Shown here: piece after piece, positions 25,881 through 35,023 of the stretch
Layout: each line of letters begins with the position of its first letter
Position numbering within the stretch: the first letter of the stretch is position 1
Assembly (NCBI RefSeq): GCF_020055675.1
Contig: NZ_JAIPUS010000014.1
Coordinates: forward strand, 1 to 64,000
DNA: 64,000 bases
Direction of reading: 5' to 3'
Source: Marivita sp.
GTDB taxonomy: Bacteria > Pseudomonadota > Alphaproteobacteria > Rhodobacterales > Rhodobacteraceae
Program-made: the position numbers and the translations under genes
The notes under the pieces: model-generated
Database searches by the model: none
What the model was told of the DNA's origin: nothing
What the model saw: the letters and a program-made list of their open reading frames with translations, nothing else

Positions 25881-27530
25881 TCAATTGTCGCTGTTCCATG
25901 AATCCATAAGCGACTGCATGTATTCGCCGGTCTTGTTAAGGCTGGTGATGACCGCCTCCATGCGACCGAACTGTATATTGTAGCGTTCCGTCAGGGCCGC
26001 GGCCTTTTCGTCCAGGGTTTCCAGCGACAGTTCGAATTCCAGCAAGTCTTCGCCAAGTTGCGTTTCTCGGCGTGCCAGAACGCCGTTGCGGCCAAGCAGC
26101 TCTTCGGCATAGCTGCCCATCTGGTCCACAAGGCTTGTGCCGTAGCCCACGGTTGTGCTGATAGCGACGTCCTGATCAAGTGTCATGACCATGCCATTGG
26201 TGCCGTCGTTGGTCGACCGCAGGACGATTTGGCCGGCGTTGTTGGTGCTGACGGTCAGGGCCTCCCCATTCAGCGTTGCTGTGGCGGGTGACGTCGCGGG
26301 ATCGTAGACCAGATCGTAGCGGCCTGGCTCCGGTGGCGCGAATGACAGGCCGGTGACTGAAACCCGGTCGTCATCGGCACTGTACTGTGTGGCGAAAATC
26401 GCCTGTGCCATGTCCGGGTTTTCGGAAATGCGCGTGTCGAACACGGACTCGTTGAGGGTCAGGCTGCCATCCCGTTCAGTCTGGATGCCAAGCTGGGCCA
26501 GAAAGACGGGCTCGTCACCAAAGCCGGGGATCGGTTGTGTCGTAATGCCCCTAAGGCGATCCAGCACGGATTGCGCGGATCGGTCTCCGGCCAGCGGCCC
26601 CGGTTCGGCCCCGTTGAGACCGCGCTGCGTGGCCGTCTCCAGATAGGATTTAAGGGCGTTCACTTCGGCCAAGAAACCGTTGACGCGGTCTTTGAGAGAG
26701 GCGCTTGTTTCTGCCGATGTCAGGTTGGAGGTTCCGACGGCATTCAAGGTCAACGTGTGACCTGCGAACAGATCATCAATCTCGTTCGACCCACGCGTGA
26801 TCTGAAGCCCGTCCACGTTGAAACTGGCGTTTTTCGCGACGGTTTCCGCGGTGGCGGCCCCGAGGGGGTTTTTTGCGCTGTCGGTTTCACCGTCCACCGC
26901 ATCTGCGGTCATGCCGAGTGCGGTTTTCACGGCTGTGATCGAGTTCGCGTCAAGCGCGCTGTCGATGCCGTCTTCCGCCTTCACGACCATCGCAAGACCG
27001 TTGCCGGTATCAAGCAAGGACGCGGTCAGGCCTTCGACGCCGTTGATTGCATCCGCCAGCCCGCCAAGAGTGGCCGCGTTGGTGCTAATCTCCGCGGTGC
27101 GGGGGTCTGTCCAGGCCGGAGTATCCAGGGAAATGGACCCGGTGGAAACGGCAGTGCTCCGGGTTGTGTTGGCATCGAACTGAAACGTCAGCACCTGCGG
27201 CGAGGCGAGTTCCTCAACTTCAATAGCTGCGGAAATGTCCTTTGCGGTGGCTTCGTTGGTCACGTCGATCGAAACGGCACTCGACGAGCTGCCCGCGCCG
27301 CGAGAAGCGGTTTCGGCGGCGCGCGACATGCCGTCCCGGAAAAAACCGACCTCCTGGGATAACTGCCCCATGGCGGAGATCGTGGTATTCGTGTCCTCGA
27401 CCCGGCGCTGCGTCAACGAGCGCTGGCCACCGGTTTCCGCCTCCACAAGGCCAGACACGAGGCTTTTCAACTCGATCCCGCTGCCCGAGCGATTGAGTGT
27501 CGATATGATGTCTGGTCTGGTGTCGCTCAT
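25881..27530 (-). CDS. fliD: Flagellar filament capping protein FliD (HAP2)
   Basis: A 549-residue FliD. The N-terminus (IISTLNRSGSGIELKSLVSGLVEAE) and the C-terminal region with GYGTSLVDQM and the heptad-like end (LEFELSLETLDEKAAALTERY) are typical; a flagellin-IN module sits near residues 150-200 (LADAINGVEGLTASLLDTGNG). The protein caps the growing filament and helps flagellin fold. A FliA-type promoter lies just upstream (27555-27581), as expected for a late flagellar gene. The gene points away from flgB. Confidence 0.92.
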   Translation of the reverse strand: MSDTRPDIISTLNRSGSGIELKSLVSGLVEAETGGQRSLTQRRVEDTNTTISAMGQLSQEVGFFRDGMSRAAETASRGAGSSSSAVSIDVTNEATAKDISAAIEVEELASPQVLTFQFDANTTRSTAVSTGSISLDTPAWTDPRTAEISTNAATLGGLADAINGVEGLTASLLDTGNGLAMVVKAEDGIDSALDANSITAVKTALGMTADAVDGETDSAKNPLGAATAETVAKNASFNVDGLQITRGSNEIDDLFAGHTLTLNAVGTSNLTSAETSASLKDRVNGFLAEVNALKSYLETATQRGLNGAEPGPLAGDRSAQSVLDRLRGITTQPIPGFGDEPVFLAQLGIQTERDGSLTLNESVFDTRISENPDMAQAIFATQYSADDDRVSVTGLSFAPPEPGRYDLVYDPATSPATATLNGEALTVSTNNAGQIVLRSTNDGTNGMVMTLDQDVAISTTVGYGTSLVDQMGSYAEELLGRNGVLARRETQLGEDLLEFELSLETLDEKAAALTERYNIQFGRMEAVITSLNKTGEYMQSLMDSWNSDN

Positions 27531-27554
27531 GGTATGCTTCCCCTATCTGTTCAG

Positions 27555-27581
27555 TAAACGGCGGTTACGGTCGCCGGTTTA
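27555..27581 (-). promoter_or_regulatory. Sigma-28 (FliA) promoter of fliD
   Basis: On the minus strand TAAACCGG (-35), an 11-base spacer and GCCGTTTA (-10) match the flagellar consensus TAAAGTTT-N11-GCCGATAA: TAAA and GCCG are exact and the spacing is correct. It ends about 25 bases before the fliD start. FliA itself is encoded at 46546-47268. Confidence 0.7.
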
Positions 27582-27594
27582 GCGATACAGGTGA

Positions 27595-27939
27595 TTACAT
27601 CCGGAAGTTGGCCTGCTTGCAGGCGTAGGTTTTGACGTTGTTTCTGAGCGTCGTGGTGACGGCCCCAGTCTGGCGGTTGATTCTGACCGTGCCGTCTCCC
27701 CATGTCGCGGTGATCTGGTTATCGTCAGAGGTGGCGATGGTCACTTTTGCCGGTGTGCCGCCTTCGACCGTTCCTTGCTTTCCGACATCGGTATCGCTGA
27801 AATCGATGCGACTGAAGGGCGCGCTGACGGCAGAGCAATCGTAACTTTCCTGATTGAAGCGGGTCATGCTGGCGCAGTCACGCAGGCTTCCGGTTAGAAC
27901 AAGCGCGGTGATCAACAGTCCGATGAGTGAATTGGCCAT
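27595..27939 (-). CDS. Small exported protein of unknown function
   Basis: A 114-residue protein with a hydrophobic N-terminal segment (MANSLIGLLITALVLTGSL) followed by Cys22, which could be a signal peptide or a weak lipobox (LRDC does not fit the consensus well). The mature part has two further cysteines, a TVEGGTPAKVTIA segment and a predicted beta-rich body. GGAG stands 8 bases before the ATG at 27939. It lies between fliD and the next hypothetical gene, same strand. Not recognised; its position suggests an envelope role in the flagellar set. Confidence 0.55.
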   Translation of the reverse strand: MANSLIGLLITALVLTGSLRDCASMTRFNQESYDCSAVSAPFSRIDFSDTDVGKQGTVEGGTPAKVTIATSDDNQITATWGDGTVRINRQTGAVTTTLRNNVKTYACKQANFRM

Positions 27940-27964
27940 GCAGCAAGTCTCCGGGTTCGCGTGA

Positions 27965-28534
27965 TTACTTGACGTTTTCGGGGTCTTCGGGCGTGTCCGG
28001 CGTCTCGGGGTCTTCGAGGACTTCGCAAACTCCGCGCTTCGCAAGGTTTGTGGCGGACTGTGTTCTGACCTGAAACTCGCTCCCCTGGGGCAATTCAATG
28101 CCTTCATGAATATACGTCTGGAGAAGCCGCACTTTTATCGTTGCTTCCACCGGTTTTGTGTCTGAGGCGGTGTCGGCTTTTGGCTCGGGGTCTGAATCTG
28201 ATGGGTCTGCCACATGTGCCGACAGCTGTTGTTCGGTGCTGGCTTGATTGGCGAAGACTTCACCAAGGGTGGTATCGCCGGCAACGGGCTTGCCAAGCTG
28301 GCAGGCGGTTGTTCTGGCACGAAGTACTTTTATCCGTGTCCGCATGATCGCCAGCCGGGTAGCGGGGTCTTCGGTGTCTGGCAACATGTTCGCGAGCACT
28401 TCGACCGCGGTCAGGGCAGGCGTGTCGGCAAGATGCTGCAACAACTTGTCCGTTACAGGATCGGCCTTTTTCGACGGGGCCGCGTTTGGTGGCTTTTGCG
28501 GCCTGCGCGGCGATGGGGCGATTTTTTCGGGCAT
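27965..28534 (-). CDS. Hypothetical protein, divergent from flgB
   Basis: A 189-residue protein: basic Pro/Ala/Lys-rich N-terminus (res 1-30), a helical middle with [17 protein letters not shown], an acidic Asp/Pro stretch, a short ordered segment ([20 protein letters not shown] then [13 protein letters not shown]) and a Pro/Glu/Asp tail. No signal peptide or membrane segment. GGAG precedes the ATG at 28534; a more upstream in-frame ATG at 28597 lies inside the flgB promoter region. I do not recognise the family. Confidence 0.55.
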   Translation of the reverse strand: MPEKIAPSPRRPQKPPNAAPSKKADPVTDKLLQHLADTPALTAVEVLANMLPDTEDPATRLAIMRTRIKVLRARTTACQLGKPVAGDTTLGEVFANQASTEQQLSAHVADPSDSDPEPKADTASDTKPVEATIKVRLLQTYIHEGIELPQGSEFQVRTQSATNLAKRGVCEVLEDPETPDTPEDPENVK

Positions 28535-28554
28535 TCCGGTCTCCGGCTGAGATT

Positions 28555-28570
28555 TGGCATTCAACTTGCA
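28555..28570 (+). promoter_or_regulatory. Sigma-54 promoter of flgBCDE
   Basis: TGGCATTCAACTTGCA matches the -24/-12 consensus TGGCACG-N4-TTGCA with GG and GC exactly 10 bases apart. Predicted transcription starts about 12 bases after the GC, giving a short leader before the flgB ATG at 28609. Confidence 0.87.
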
Positions 28571-28608
28571 AAACTCGGACCAGAAACAGGACGTCACGGA
28601 CGAAATTC

Positions 28609-28995
28609 ATGAATGCTCTCAAGGACCACATTTCCTTTCAGGCCTCAACGCTTGTGTTGCGCGAAAAGCGCAACAACTTGCTGGCATCCAACATAGCGAA
28701 CGCAGCCACACCCAACTACAAGGCGCGCGATATGGATTTTGACCTTGAAATGGCGCGGCAAAACGGCGAAAGCCCGGTGCGGATGTCGAGTGCGCGGCAT
28801 GTCGACGGGCTTGCCAGCATTGGCACGAGCGGCGTGAAATACCGCCAGCCGCTCAATCCGTCTTTTGACGGCAATACAGTGGAAATGGCGGTAGAGCAGA
28901 TGGAGTTCTCGGAGAACTCCCTTCGCTACATGACGACGCTGACGTTCCTCAACAAACGTATTTCGGGCCTGATGACGGCGATCCGGGGGGAATGA
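28609..28995 (+). CDS. flgB: Flagellar basal-body proximal rod protein FlgB
   Basis: A 128-residue rod protein. [25 protein letters not shown] near residues 17-40 holds the rod/hook consensus (SNIANAxTPxYKA), cut here; the C-terminal helix ends in [17 protein letters not shown]. It is exported by the flagellar type III apparatus and builds the proximal rod on FliE. First gene behind the sigma-54 promoter at 28555. Confidence 0.93.
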   Translation: MNALKDHISFQASTLVLREKRNNLLASNIANAATPNYKARDMDFDLEMARQNGESPVRMSSARHVDGLASIGTSGVKYRQPLNPSFDGNTVEMAVEQMEFSENSLRYMTTLTFLNKRISGLMTAIRGE

Positions 28996-29414
28996 TGGCG
29001 GAACTTAAAAATATATTCGATATCGCGGGCCGGTCGATGGCGGCGCAGCAGGTCAGGCTGAACACGGTCGCGTCAAACATAGCCAACGCCAATGTCAGGT
29101 CGGGAACGGCCGAAGCGGCCTTTCGCCCCTTGCGCCCCGTGTTCCAGACATATTTCGAGGGCGGCCGGCGCAATGCACAAATGGCCACGACGGATGTGCG
29201 CGATGTTGTAGAGCTTGATCGTGATCCGCAGCAAATTCACGACCCCGGACATCCGCTCGCGGATGAGCAGGGCTTTGTTTACGTCTCCACGGTCGATGTG
29301 AATGACGAGATGGTCGATATGCTAGAGGCAAGTCGGCAGTACCAGAACAACCTTGAAGTGGTCACGACGCTGCGCACGCTGATGCTGCGGACCGTGAACA
29401 TGGGCAAGTCTTAA
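28992..29414 (+). CDS. flgC: Flagellar basal-body rod protein FlgC
   Basis: A 140-residue rod protein with [19 protein letters not shown] near the N-terminus and the conserved C-terminal signature [20 protein letters not shown]. Its start overlaps the flgB stop; either of two adjacent ATG codons (28992 or 28995) could be used. It forms part of the proximal rod. Confidence 0.93.
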   Translation: MMAELKNIFDIAGRSMAAQQVRLNTVASNIANANVRSGTAEAAFRPLRPVFQTYFEGGRRNAQMATTDVRDVVELDRDPQQIHDPGHPLADEQGFVYVSTVDVNDEMVDMLEASRQYQNNLEVVTTLRTLMLRTVNMGKS

Positions 29415-29426
29415 GGAGTCAGGTGA

Positions 29427-30122
29427 ATGGACGTCGACAACAAAAGCCTCGCGGCGCAGAACGCGCTGCTGTCAAAGTTGGGGATCAGCACGACCGACGC
29501 AAAGAGCGCAGAGACGAAAGATGAGCTTGGGCAGGCAGAATTTCTGCGTTTGATGACTGCGCAATTGCAAAACCAGGATCCGTTTGCGCCCATGGACAAC
29601 GGTGATTTCATCGCGCAGATGGCGCAGTTTTCGTCGGTTGCCGGGATCAGCGACATGTCCAAGACGATGTCGGGTATCGCCGAGCAGATTGACCAGTTCA
29701 GGCTGGCGTCTTCTGTCAATATGCTGGGGCATTCGGTTTTGGTGCCGGGCGAAGTTGCGCGGGCCGATAGTGACGGCGAAATTCACGGCATGCTGGATCT
29801 GGAGCGCGCGTCGCTGGATACCCGGATCAGCTTTGCGGACGCGGAAACCGGCGAGCTGCTGCACACGCTTGAACTGGGGGGGCGTTCCAGCGGGATGTCC
29901 GGCTTTGCCTGGGCAGACCTGCCCGAGCGATACCGCGATGGGTCTCGCGGTGTGCGAATGGATGTGTCGGTAAACTATGGCGATGGCCCTGAAAGCCTGA
30001 TGCCGAATGTCTTTGCCGAGGTGATTGGCGCGTCGGGCGCACGATCAGCTGGAAACGCGACTTTGGAGGTCAGGGATTACGGTGATGTCAGCGCTGCGGA
30101 AGTGCTGCGCTTCCGACTGTAA
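29427..30122 (+). CDS. flgD: Flagellar hook assembly scaffold protein FlgD
   Basis: A 231-residue hook cap. The N-terminal consensus QAEFLRLMTAQLQNQDPFAP and MAQFSSVAGI are typical, followed by FlgD Ig-like/Tudor-like domains (about 95-225). It caps the growing hook and is discarded later. AAGGAG precedes the ATG. It lies directly before the hook gene. Confidence 0.93.
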   Translation: MDVDNKSLAAQNALLSKLGISTTDAKSAETKDELGQAEFLRLMTAQLQNQDPFAPMDNGDFIAQMAQFSSVAGISDMSKTMSGIAEQIDQFRLASSVNMLGHSVLVPGEVARADSDGEIHGMLDLERASLDTRISFADAETGELLHTLELGGRSSGMSGFAWADLPERYRDGSRGVRMDVSVNYGDGPESLMPNVFAEVIGASGARSAGNATLEVRDYGDVSAAEVLRFRL

Positions 30123-30156
30123 ATCAGCGCACATCCAAGAATAACAGGAGAGAAAC

Positions 30157-33100
30157 ATGTCCTTCTACACTGCTTTGACGGGCCTCAATGGCGCACAATC
30201 CGACATATCGGCGACGTCGAACAACGTCGCAAATGTCGGCACCACGGGTTTCAAGCGTTCACGCGCCGAGTTTGGTGACATCTTTGCCACCTCGCCGTTG
30301 CAGAACAACTCATCCGCGATCGGTTCGGGCGCGATCCTGAAGGGGGTCAAGCAGCAGTTCACGCAGGGCAACATCGCGTCCTCACTGAATGCACTGGACA
30401 TGGCGATTTCCGGCCAGGGTTTTTTCGCGCTGAAGCCCAGCCTGACGTCTACCCAGGTGGTCTACACGCGCAATGGCTCGTTCAATGTCGACAACAATCG
30501 AAACGTCGTGGACAGCTCGGGACAGTTCCTGCTGGCCTATCCGGTCAACGAAGACGGGTCGGTGACCGCCAAGGATATCAACAGCGCCTCTCCGTTGCGG
30601 TTGCCGGTGACATCCGGTGATCCGCAGGCGACGTCCATGGTTGATCTGGCGGTAAATGTTCCGGCCAGCGCGGATGTGGTGACCGAGAAGGAAAAATTCG
30701 CAGACGGCTACACTTTTGATCCCGAAGATCCCGAAAGCTTTACGAATTCGACATCATTCACGATCTTCGACGATCTGGGCAATCCGACGATCGCGACGGT
30801 CTATTTCATCAAGACGCAGCGTGCGACGGCCGACGATCCGACCAACAAGTTCGAGACCCGCCTTGTCATCAATGACGAGGTTGTGCCGCCCGATCTGGTG
30901 CCGGCTGTCACCAGCTCTGACGAGCAGATATTTATTGACCGGTTTGGCAACCAGACGACTTCGGTGCCGGACGACAGCTTTACCCTCGAGGGAAAGAGCT
31001 CTCCGCTTTACAAGCTCGATGAGCAGAATGACCGCGTGCCGTCAAAGCCCGCGGCCCTGACCGGGCAGGAAAGCAGCTTCAACTTCGGGGATGAGGGTAC
31101 GGGCGAAATCGAAATTGTCACCGACCCCATGCAATTCGGGGCCACGTATGAAGCAAATCCCGACGCCAACCAGGGTGTTTATTGGGGGCGTGATTTTCTT
31201 CTGGTGAACATCGACGACGGCACGCGTCCAGTGAGCATCGATGTCAGGGCGGGCCGGTATAATGCCGAGCAGCTGGCCGCCGAGGTGGAGCGGGCGATCA
31301 ACGCGGCCCATGACGATGCCCGCAAGCTTGAGATTCAGAAAGGTGTGGATGACAAGATTTCCTTGCAGCTTTTCCAGCCAACCACATCCGGAGATGCGCC
31401 GGTAGACAGCGAGCCGCTGGAGGTTGATCTGCTGCAACCGTCCTTTGTTTCAATCCAGGCCGGGATGGATTTGTCGGAAAGCACGTCGCCAAATTTCGAT
31501 CTTGATGTGTTTCTTGCCCATGCGCAAACGCGCCTGAACGAGACTTTGAACAGTGATCTGGGTTCGGGTTTCGTTCCGGGCGCGTCGGACAAGCAGTTTG
31601 CGCAGTTGACAGGCGGGGCCAAGATATCCGAACCGCCAGCGGACCCGGAAGTTTTTGACTTCAAGTACACCACGCGCGATCTGGGTGTCACTACTGTGTC
31701 CAGTTCATCAGACAGGTGGGGGGTCGCCTATAACAGCGGAGAATTCACGGTTTCCGATTTGGGTGGGACGTCCGTTGAAGGTGATGTAACCATCACCTTT
31801 TCTGACCCGGCCCTGACTGACCTGACCGTGGATATCGCGGCTGATGATGATGAAGCCGTAGTATTGGAGTCAATTGAAGCGGCGCTAAAGCAAACGGATT
31901 ATTTCGGCACGGTTCTTTTAACTGAAGCTAGCGGTTCGACGCCGGCCAGAGATTTTGCCATTCCAAAAGACCGTCATTTGGCCTACACAAATGTCGGAAA
32001 TCGACCAACGGTGGGCGTGTATGATCAAAAGCTCGCAGTTGAAGATGCAGCAGACACTATAAGCTTTGACTCCCAAAATAACCGTTTGGTTATCACAATG
32101 GATGATATTGCAGCCGGTGACTACAATGTCGGAGATACGATCCTGCTCATGGGTGCGGATGAGGATGCTGAGGCGCTAAATGGCCGGAATTTCCGGATTA
32201 CGGACATTGACGTAGACAATGACAAGATCGAAATTGCAACCGGTGGTCTTGGGCTCCCTGAGGGCGATATAAACATTTCTGGCGGAGGCTACTTTGTGCT
32301 GTCCGGACGATCCTCGGATGTTGAGGCCTATTTCGAGGGTGCGGATCTAAGTGTAGAGGGGTCTGCCACAAGCTTTAACAATCAGCGGCTTGTTGTGCGC
32401 GAAACGGATGCCGCGCGTCATGGGTATAGCGATACTGATCTGAATACGGACTTCTCTGTCAATATCTTTAATATTGACCCTACGGGCAACGTGACCGATT
32501 CTGACGCGAAAGCCGCTACACTTGGTCTCGATAATGGCACCACAGCCATGGCTTGGGTGGATGAGTTGAATCCACCCATCGAAGTCGCATATGATGCCGC
32601 GACGCAAAGTATTGTCTTCAATGTGGATCACACGACATTGGGGCCGGGCGGCGCAATCAGCAATCTGTCCGCGATACAGGTCTCTGGTGGCAGCGACTCG
32701 GGCGTGAACGCCTTTGGTCTGGCCGGCAATTCCTCTCCACGGGTCGAGATCACCAGCGCGACCAGCGTCAAGGGGCAGCCTTTTGTCTTTGACGGGGCGA
32801 ACCTGGGCGATGGTCCCACGCGGTTCGGCGCCAAGGTCAGCTATGACCGCGAGACACGTGCCTTTACCTTTGAAAGTGGGACGACTGGCGAGGCGATTAC
32901 ACAGGACAAGGCCTTGGGTGTTCCGACAACGCAACAAGCCTCTAATATCCAGGTTGGTCGCTATGAAATTGATCCGACAACAAAGTCCGCGCGTGTCGGA
33001 GCAGGAACTATTGACCTCGCGTCGCGTGTGCTGGCGTCGGGCGAAAACGATCTTATGGGCGTGGGCAGCAGCAAGAGTGTCAGCTTTGCCGAAGGGACGG

Positions 33101-34131
33101 GCCTTCAATCGCTCCCGGCCCGTGCAGTGGGCGCGCCGGCGACCGATCCGTTGAATTCCAACCCCGTTTTCCTGAACCCGGCGAACAAGGAAACGACATT
33201 CAATGTGTCTGTCGACGGAATCAACGCCGTGATCGACATCCCTGGCGGCAACTACATCGGATCGAGCCTGGCCGAGCGGCTTCAGGAACGTATCAACCAG
33301 ATGCAGGATCCCATCACCGGCAATACAATCGGTGGCGTCACCGTGCGGTACCAGCCGGACGACAACAACTTTGTCTTTACCACCGGAACAACCGGAGATG
33401 AATCGACCATCCGGGTCCGGGGTCCGGCCAAGCTTGGTCTTGACGATGTTCCGCTCGGTATCGGAAGCGTGCCGTCGATCGCCAACCTTGTCCAGGCCAC
33501 CAACGAAAACGGTGTCCCTCTGTTCGTGAACGAAAACGGCGAGATCGTCGACTCGGAGCCGGACAATCTTGTCGAGGGCTATTTCCCGCTTTACCTCAAT
33601 GAAGGTGAGCTGACCTTTGACAAGACGGGCCAGTTGATCAGTCCGCAGGGTTTGACCCGCTACGAAGCGCAAACCGAGACGTTCTCGATCTCGCTCGATA
33701 TCGACTATAGCGACTCGTCGCAGTTGGCGACGCCCTTCGTGGTCAATAACCTTGAACAGAACGGCTTTACATCCGGTCGTCTTGACGGGTTGGACATCGA
33801 TGCCACGGGTCTGTTGCGGGCCAATTACACCAATGGGCAGAACAAACCGTTGGGCAAGATCGTGATGGCAAACTTCAACAACCAGAACGGCTTGAAACAG
33901 GTCGGCAATGCAACTTTTGTCCAGACGGCCTCGTCGGGGGATCCGATCATCGGGGAAGCCGGAACCGAAGGGTTTGGGTCGATCCAGTCCGGTGCGCTTG
34001 AGCGGTCGAATGTGGACATCACCGAGGAGCTGGTCAACCTTATCACGGCGCAACGAAATTTCCAGGCGGCGTCCAAGGCGATAGAAACCTCGACGCAGTT
34101 GACCCAGACGATCATCAATATCCGTACATAA
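30157..34131 (+). CDS. flgE: Flagellar hook protein FlgE, greatly enlarged (1324 aa)
   Basis: A single frame with an intact FlgE N-terminus (MSFYTALTGLNGAQSDISAT, SNNVANVGTTGFKRS) and C-terminus (NVDITEELVNLITAQRNFQA, IETSTQLTQTIINIRT). FlgE usually has about 400-450 residues; here some 900 extra residues lie in the middle, exposed on the hook surface in known structures. Two segments have flagellin-IN-like character (RPVSIDVRAGRYNAEQLAAE and VIDIPGGNYIGSSLAERLQE). The part at about 31,880-32,640 is visibly richer in A+T than its flanks, suggesting inserted domains. AGGAGAG precedes the ATG. An intrinsic terminator follows the gene. Confidence 0.93.
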   Translation: MSFYTALTGLNGAQSDISATSNNVANVGTTGFKRSRAEFGDIFATSPLQNNSSAIGSGAILKGVKQQFTQGNIASSLNALDMAISGQGFFALKPSLTSTQVVYTRNGSFNVDNNRNVVDSSGQFLLAYPVNEDGSVTAKDINSASPLRLPVTSGDPQATSMVDLAVNVPASADVVTEKEKFADGYTFDPEDPESFTNSTSFTIFDDLGNPTIATVYFIKTQRATADDPTNKFETRLVINDEVVPPDLVPAVTSSDEQIFIDRFGNQTTSVPDDSFTLEGKSSPLYKLDEQNDRVPSKPAALTGQESSFNFGDEGTGEIEIVTDPMQFGATYEANPDANQGVYWGRDFLLVNIDDGTRPVSIDVRAGRYNAEQLAAEVERAINAAHDDARKLEIQKGVDDKISLQLFQPTTSGDAPVDSEPLEVDLLQPSFVSIQAGMDLSESTSPNFDLDVFLAHAQTRLNETLNSDLGSGFVPGASDKQFAQLTGGAKISEPPADPEVFDFKYTTRDLGVTTVSSSSDRWGVAYNSGEFTVSDLGGTSVEGDVTITFSDPALTDLTVDIAADDDEAVVLESIEAALKQTDYFGTVLLTEASGSTPARDFAIPKDRHLAYTNVGNRPTVGVYDQKLAVEDAADTISFDSQNNRLVITMDDIAAGDYNVGDTILLMGADEDAEALNGRNFRITDIDVDNDKIEIATGGLGLPEGDINISGGGYFVLSGRSSDVEAYFEGADLSVEGSATSFNNQRLVVRETDAARHGYSDTDLNTDFSVNIFNIDPTGNVTDSDAKAATLGLDNGTTAMAWVDELNPPIEVAYDAATQSIVFNVDHTTLGPGGAISNLSAIQVSGGSDSGVNAFGLAGNSSPRVEITSATSVKGQPFVFDGANLGDGPTRFGAKVSYDRETRAFTFESGTTGEAITQDKALGVPTTQQASNIQVGRYEIDPTTKSARVGAGTIDLASRVLASGENDLMGVGSSKSVSFAEGTGLQSLPARAVGAPATDPLNSNPVFLNPANKETTFNVSVDGINAVIDIPGGNYIGSSLAERLQERINQMQDPITGNTIGGVTVRYQPDDNNFVFTTGTTGDESTIRVRGPAKLGLDDVPLGIGSVPSIANLVQATNENGVPLFVNENGEIVDSEPDNLVEGYFPLYLNEGELTFDKTGQLISPQGLTRYEAQTETFSISLDIDYSDSSQLATPFVVNNLEQNGFTSGRLDGLDIDATGLLRANYTNGQNKPLGKIVMANFNNQNGLKQVGNATFVQTASSGDPIIGEAGTEGFGSIQSGALERSNVDITEELVNLITAQRNFQAASKAIETSTQLTQTIINIRT

Positions 34132-34140
34132 AGGTCGGGT

Positions 34141-34167
34141 CGGCGCCTTTGGCGCCGGTCTCTTTTC
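34141..34167 (+). terminator. Intrinsic terminator between flgE and flgF
   Basis: CGGCGCC-TTT-GGCGCCG is a perfect 7-bp GC stem with a three-base loop, followed by GTCTCTTTT. It lies 9 bp after the flgE stop and 15 bp before the flgF start, so it should reduce read-through from the very long hook message. Confidence 0.75.
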
Positions 34168-34181
34168 ATCAGGGGCAGGTC

Positions 34182-34949
34182 ATGGATCGCAATATCCACA
34201 TCGCACTCAACAACATGCGCAACATCGGGTCCGAGTTGCGCGTGAACGCGCAGAATATGGCCAACGTAAACGTCCCCGGATTCCGCTCGGATCTTGCAGT
34301 CACGCGGCAGGCGCAGTTCCTGGAGGCGTTCGACCAGTTCCGCTCACGGGTCTACAGCCAGCAAGCCGACACATCCCTGTTTTCATCCGAGCCGGGAAAC
34401 CTCCAGAATACTGGCGAAGATCTTGACGTGGCGATCCGCGGCGACGGGTATTTCTTCATTGAACCGGCAACGGGTGGGGACAACGCCTTGTCGCGGCGCG
34501 GTGATCTGGGATACGATGCCGAGCGGTTTCTGGTCGATGGTGCTGGCAATCGCATTCTGGACACCGGATTGGCGCCGATTCAGTTGCCTCAGGCACGGCG
34601 TATTGTGATCCAGGAAACCGGGCAGATCGACCTTGAACTGTTTGGCGCCCCCGAAGGCACCCTTGTGCCTGGGCCGATCATCGCGACAACCCTTGCCGAA
34701 GACAGCGTTTTGGCCAAATCGCCGGATGGCCATGTCCGTGCCGCCGAGGGTGAGGACGGCTTGCCACAGCCGGATCAGCGGGTGCGGCTTGCCCAGGGAT
34801 CCCTGGAAAGCAGCAACGTGAACTCGATTGCATCGCTTGTGTCCAACATCGAAAGCCAGCGCCATTTCGAGATGAGCGTAAAGTTCATCTCCCTTGCGAA
34901 GGAGATTGACGAGGCCACCAGCCAGATCATGCGCCTGCCCAATGGCTGA
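34182..34949 (+). CDS. flgF: Flagellar basal-body rod protein FlgF
   Basis: A 255-residue rod protein. N-terminal NAQNMANVNVPGFRSDLAV, central AIRGDGYFFIEP and C-terminal QGSLESSNVNSIASLVS mark the FlgF/FlgG family; gene order (flgE-flgF-flgG) gives the assignment. The start ATG at 34182 has AGGGG upstream; an earlier in-frame ATG at 34149 lies in the terminator hairpin. No own promoter is seen, so it depends on read-through past that terminator. Confidence 0.9.
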   Translation: MDRNIHIALNNMRNIGSELRVNAQNMANVNVPGFRSDLAVTRQAQFLEAFDQFRSRVYSQQADTSLFSSEPGNLQNTGEDLDVAIRGDGYFFIEPATGGDNALSRRGDLGYDAERFLVDGAGNRILDTGLAPIQLPQARRIVIQETGQIDLELFGAPEGTLVPGPIIATTLAEDSVLAKSPDGHVRAAEGEDGLPQPDQRVRLAQGSLESSNVNSIASLVSNIESQRHFEMSVKFISLAKEIDEATSQIMRLPNG

Positions 34950-34972
34950 TTGACGGCTGGCTGCCCCGCGTT

Positions 34973-34988
34973 TGGCATAAGGCTTGCA
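34973..34988 (+). promoter_or_regulatory. Sigma-54 promoter of flgGHIJKL
   Basis: TGGCATAAGGCTTGCA fits the -24/-12 consensus with correct GG-to-GC spacing. It lies in the 74 bp between flgF and flgG, 36 bp before the flgG ATG. Confidence 0.87.
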
Positions 34989-35023
34989 GTATTTCGTGAG
35001 ACGCAGATTTTACGGAGCTTTTG

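Noticed and set aside
32347-34053. Long minus-strand open frame opposite flgE
   Set aside because: Antisense to the conserved FlgE C-terminal half; Arg/Val/Asp-rich composition typical of a shadow.
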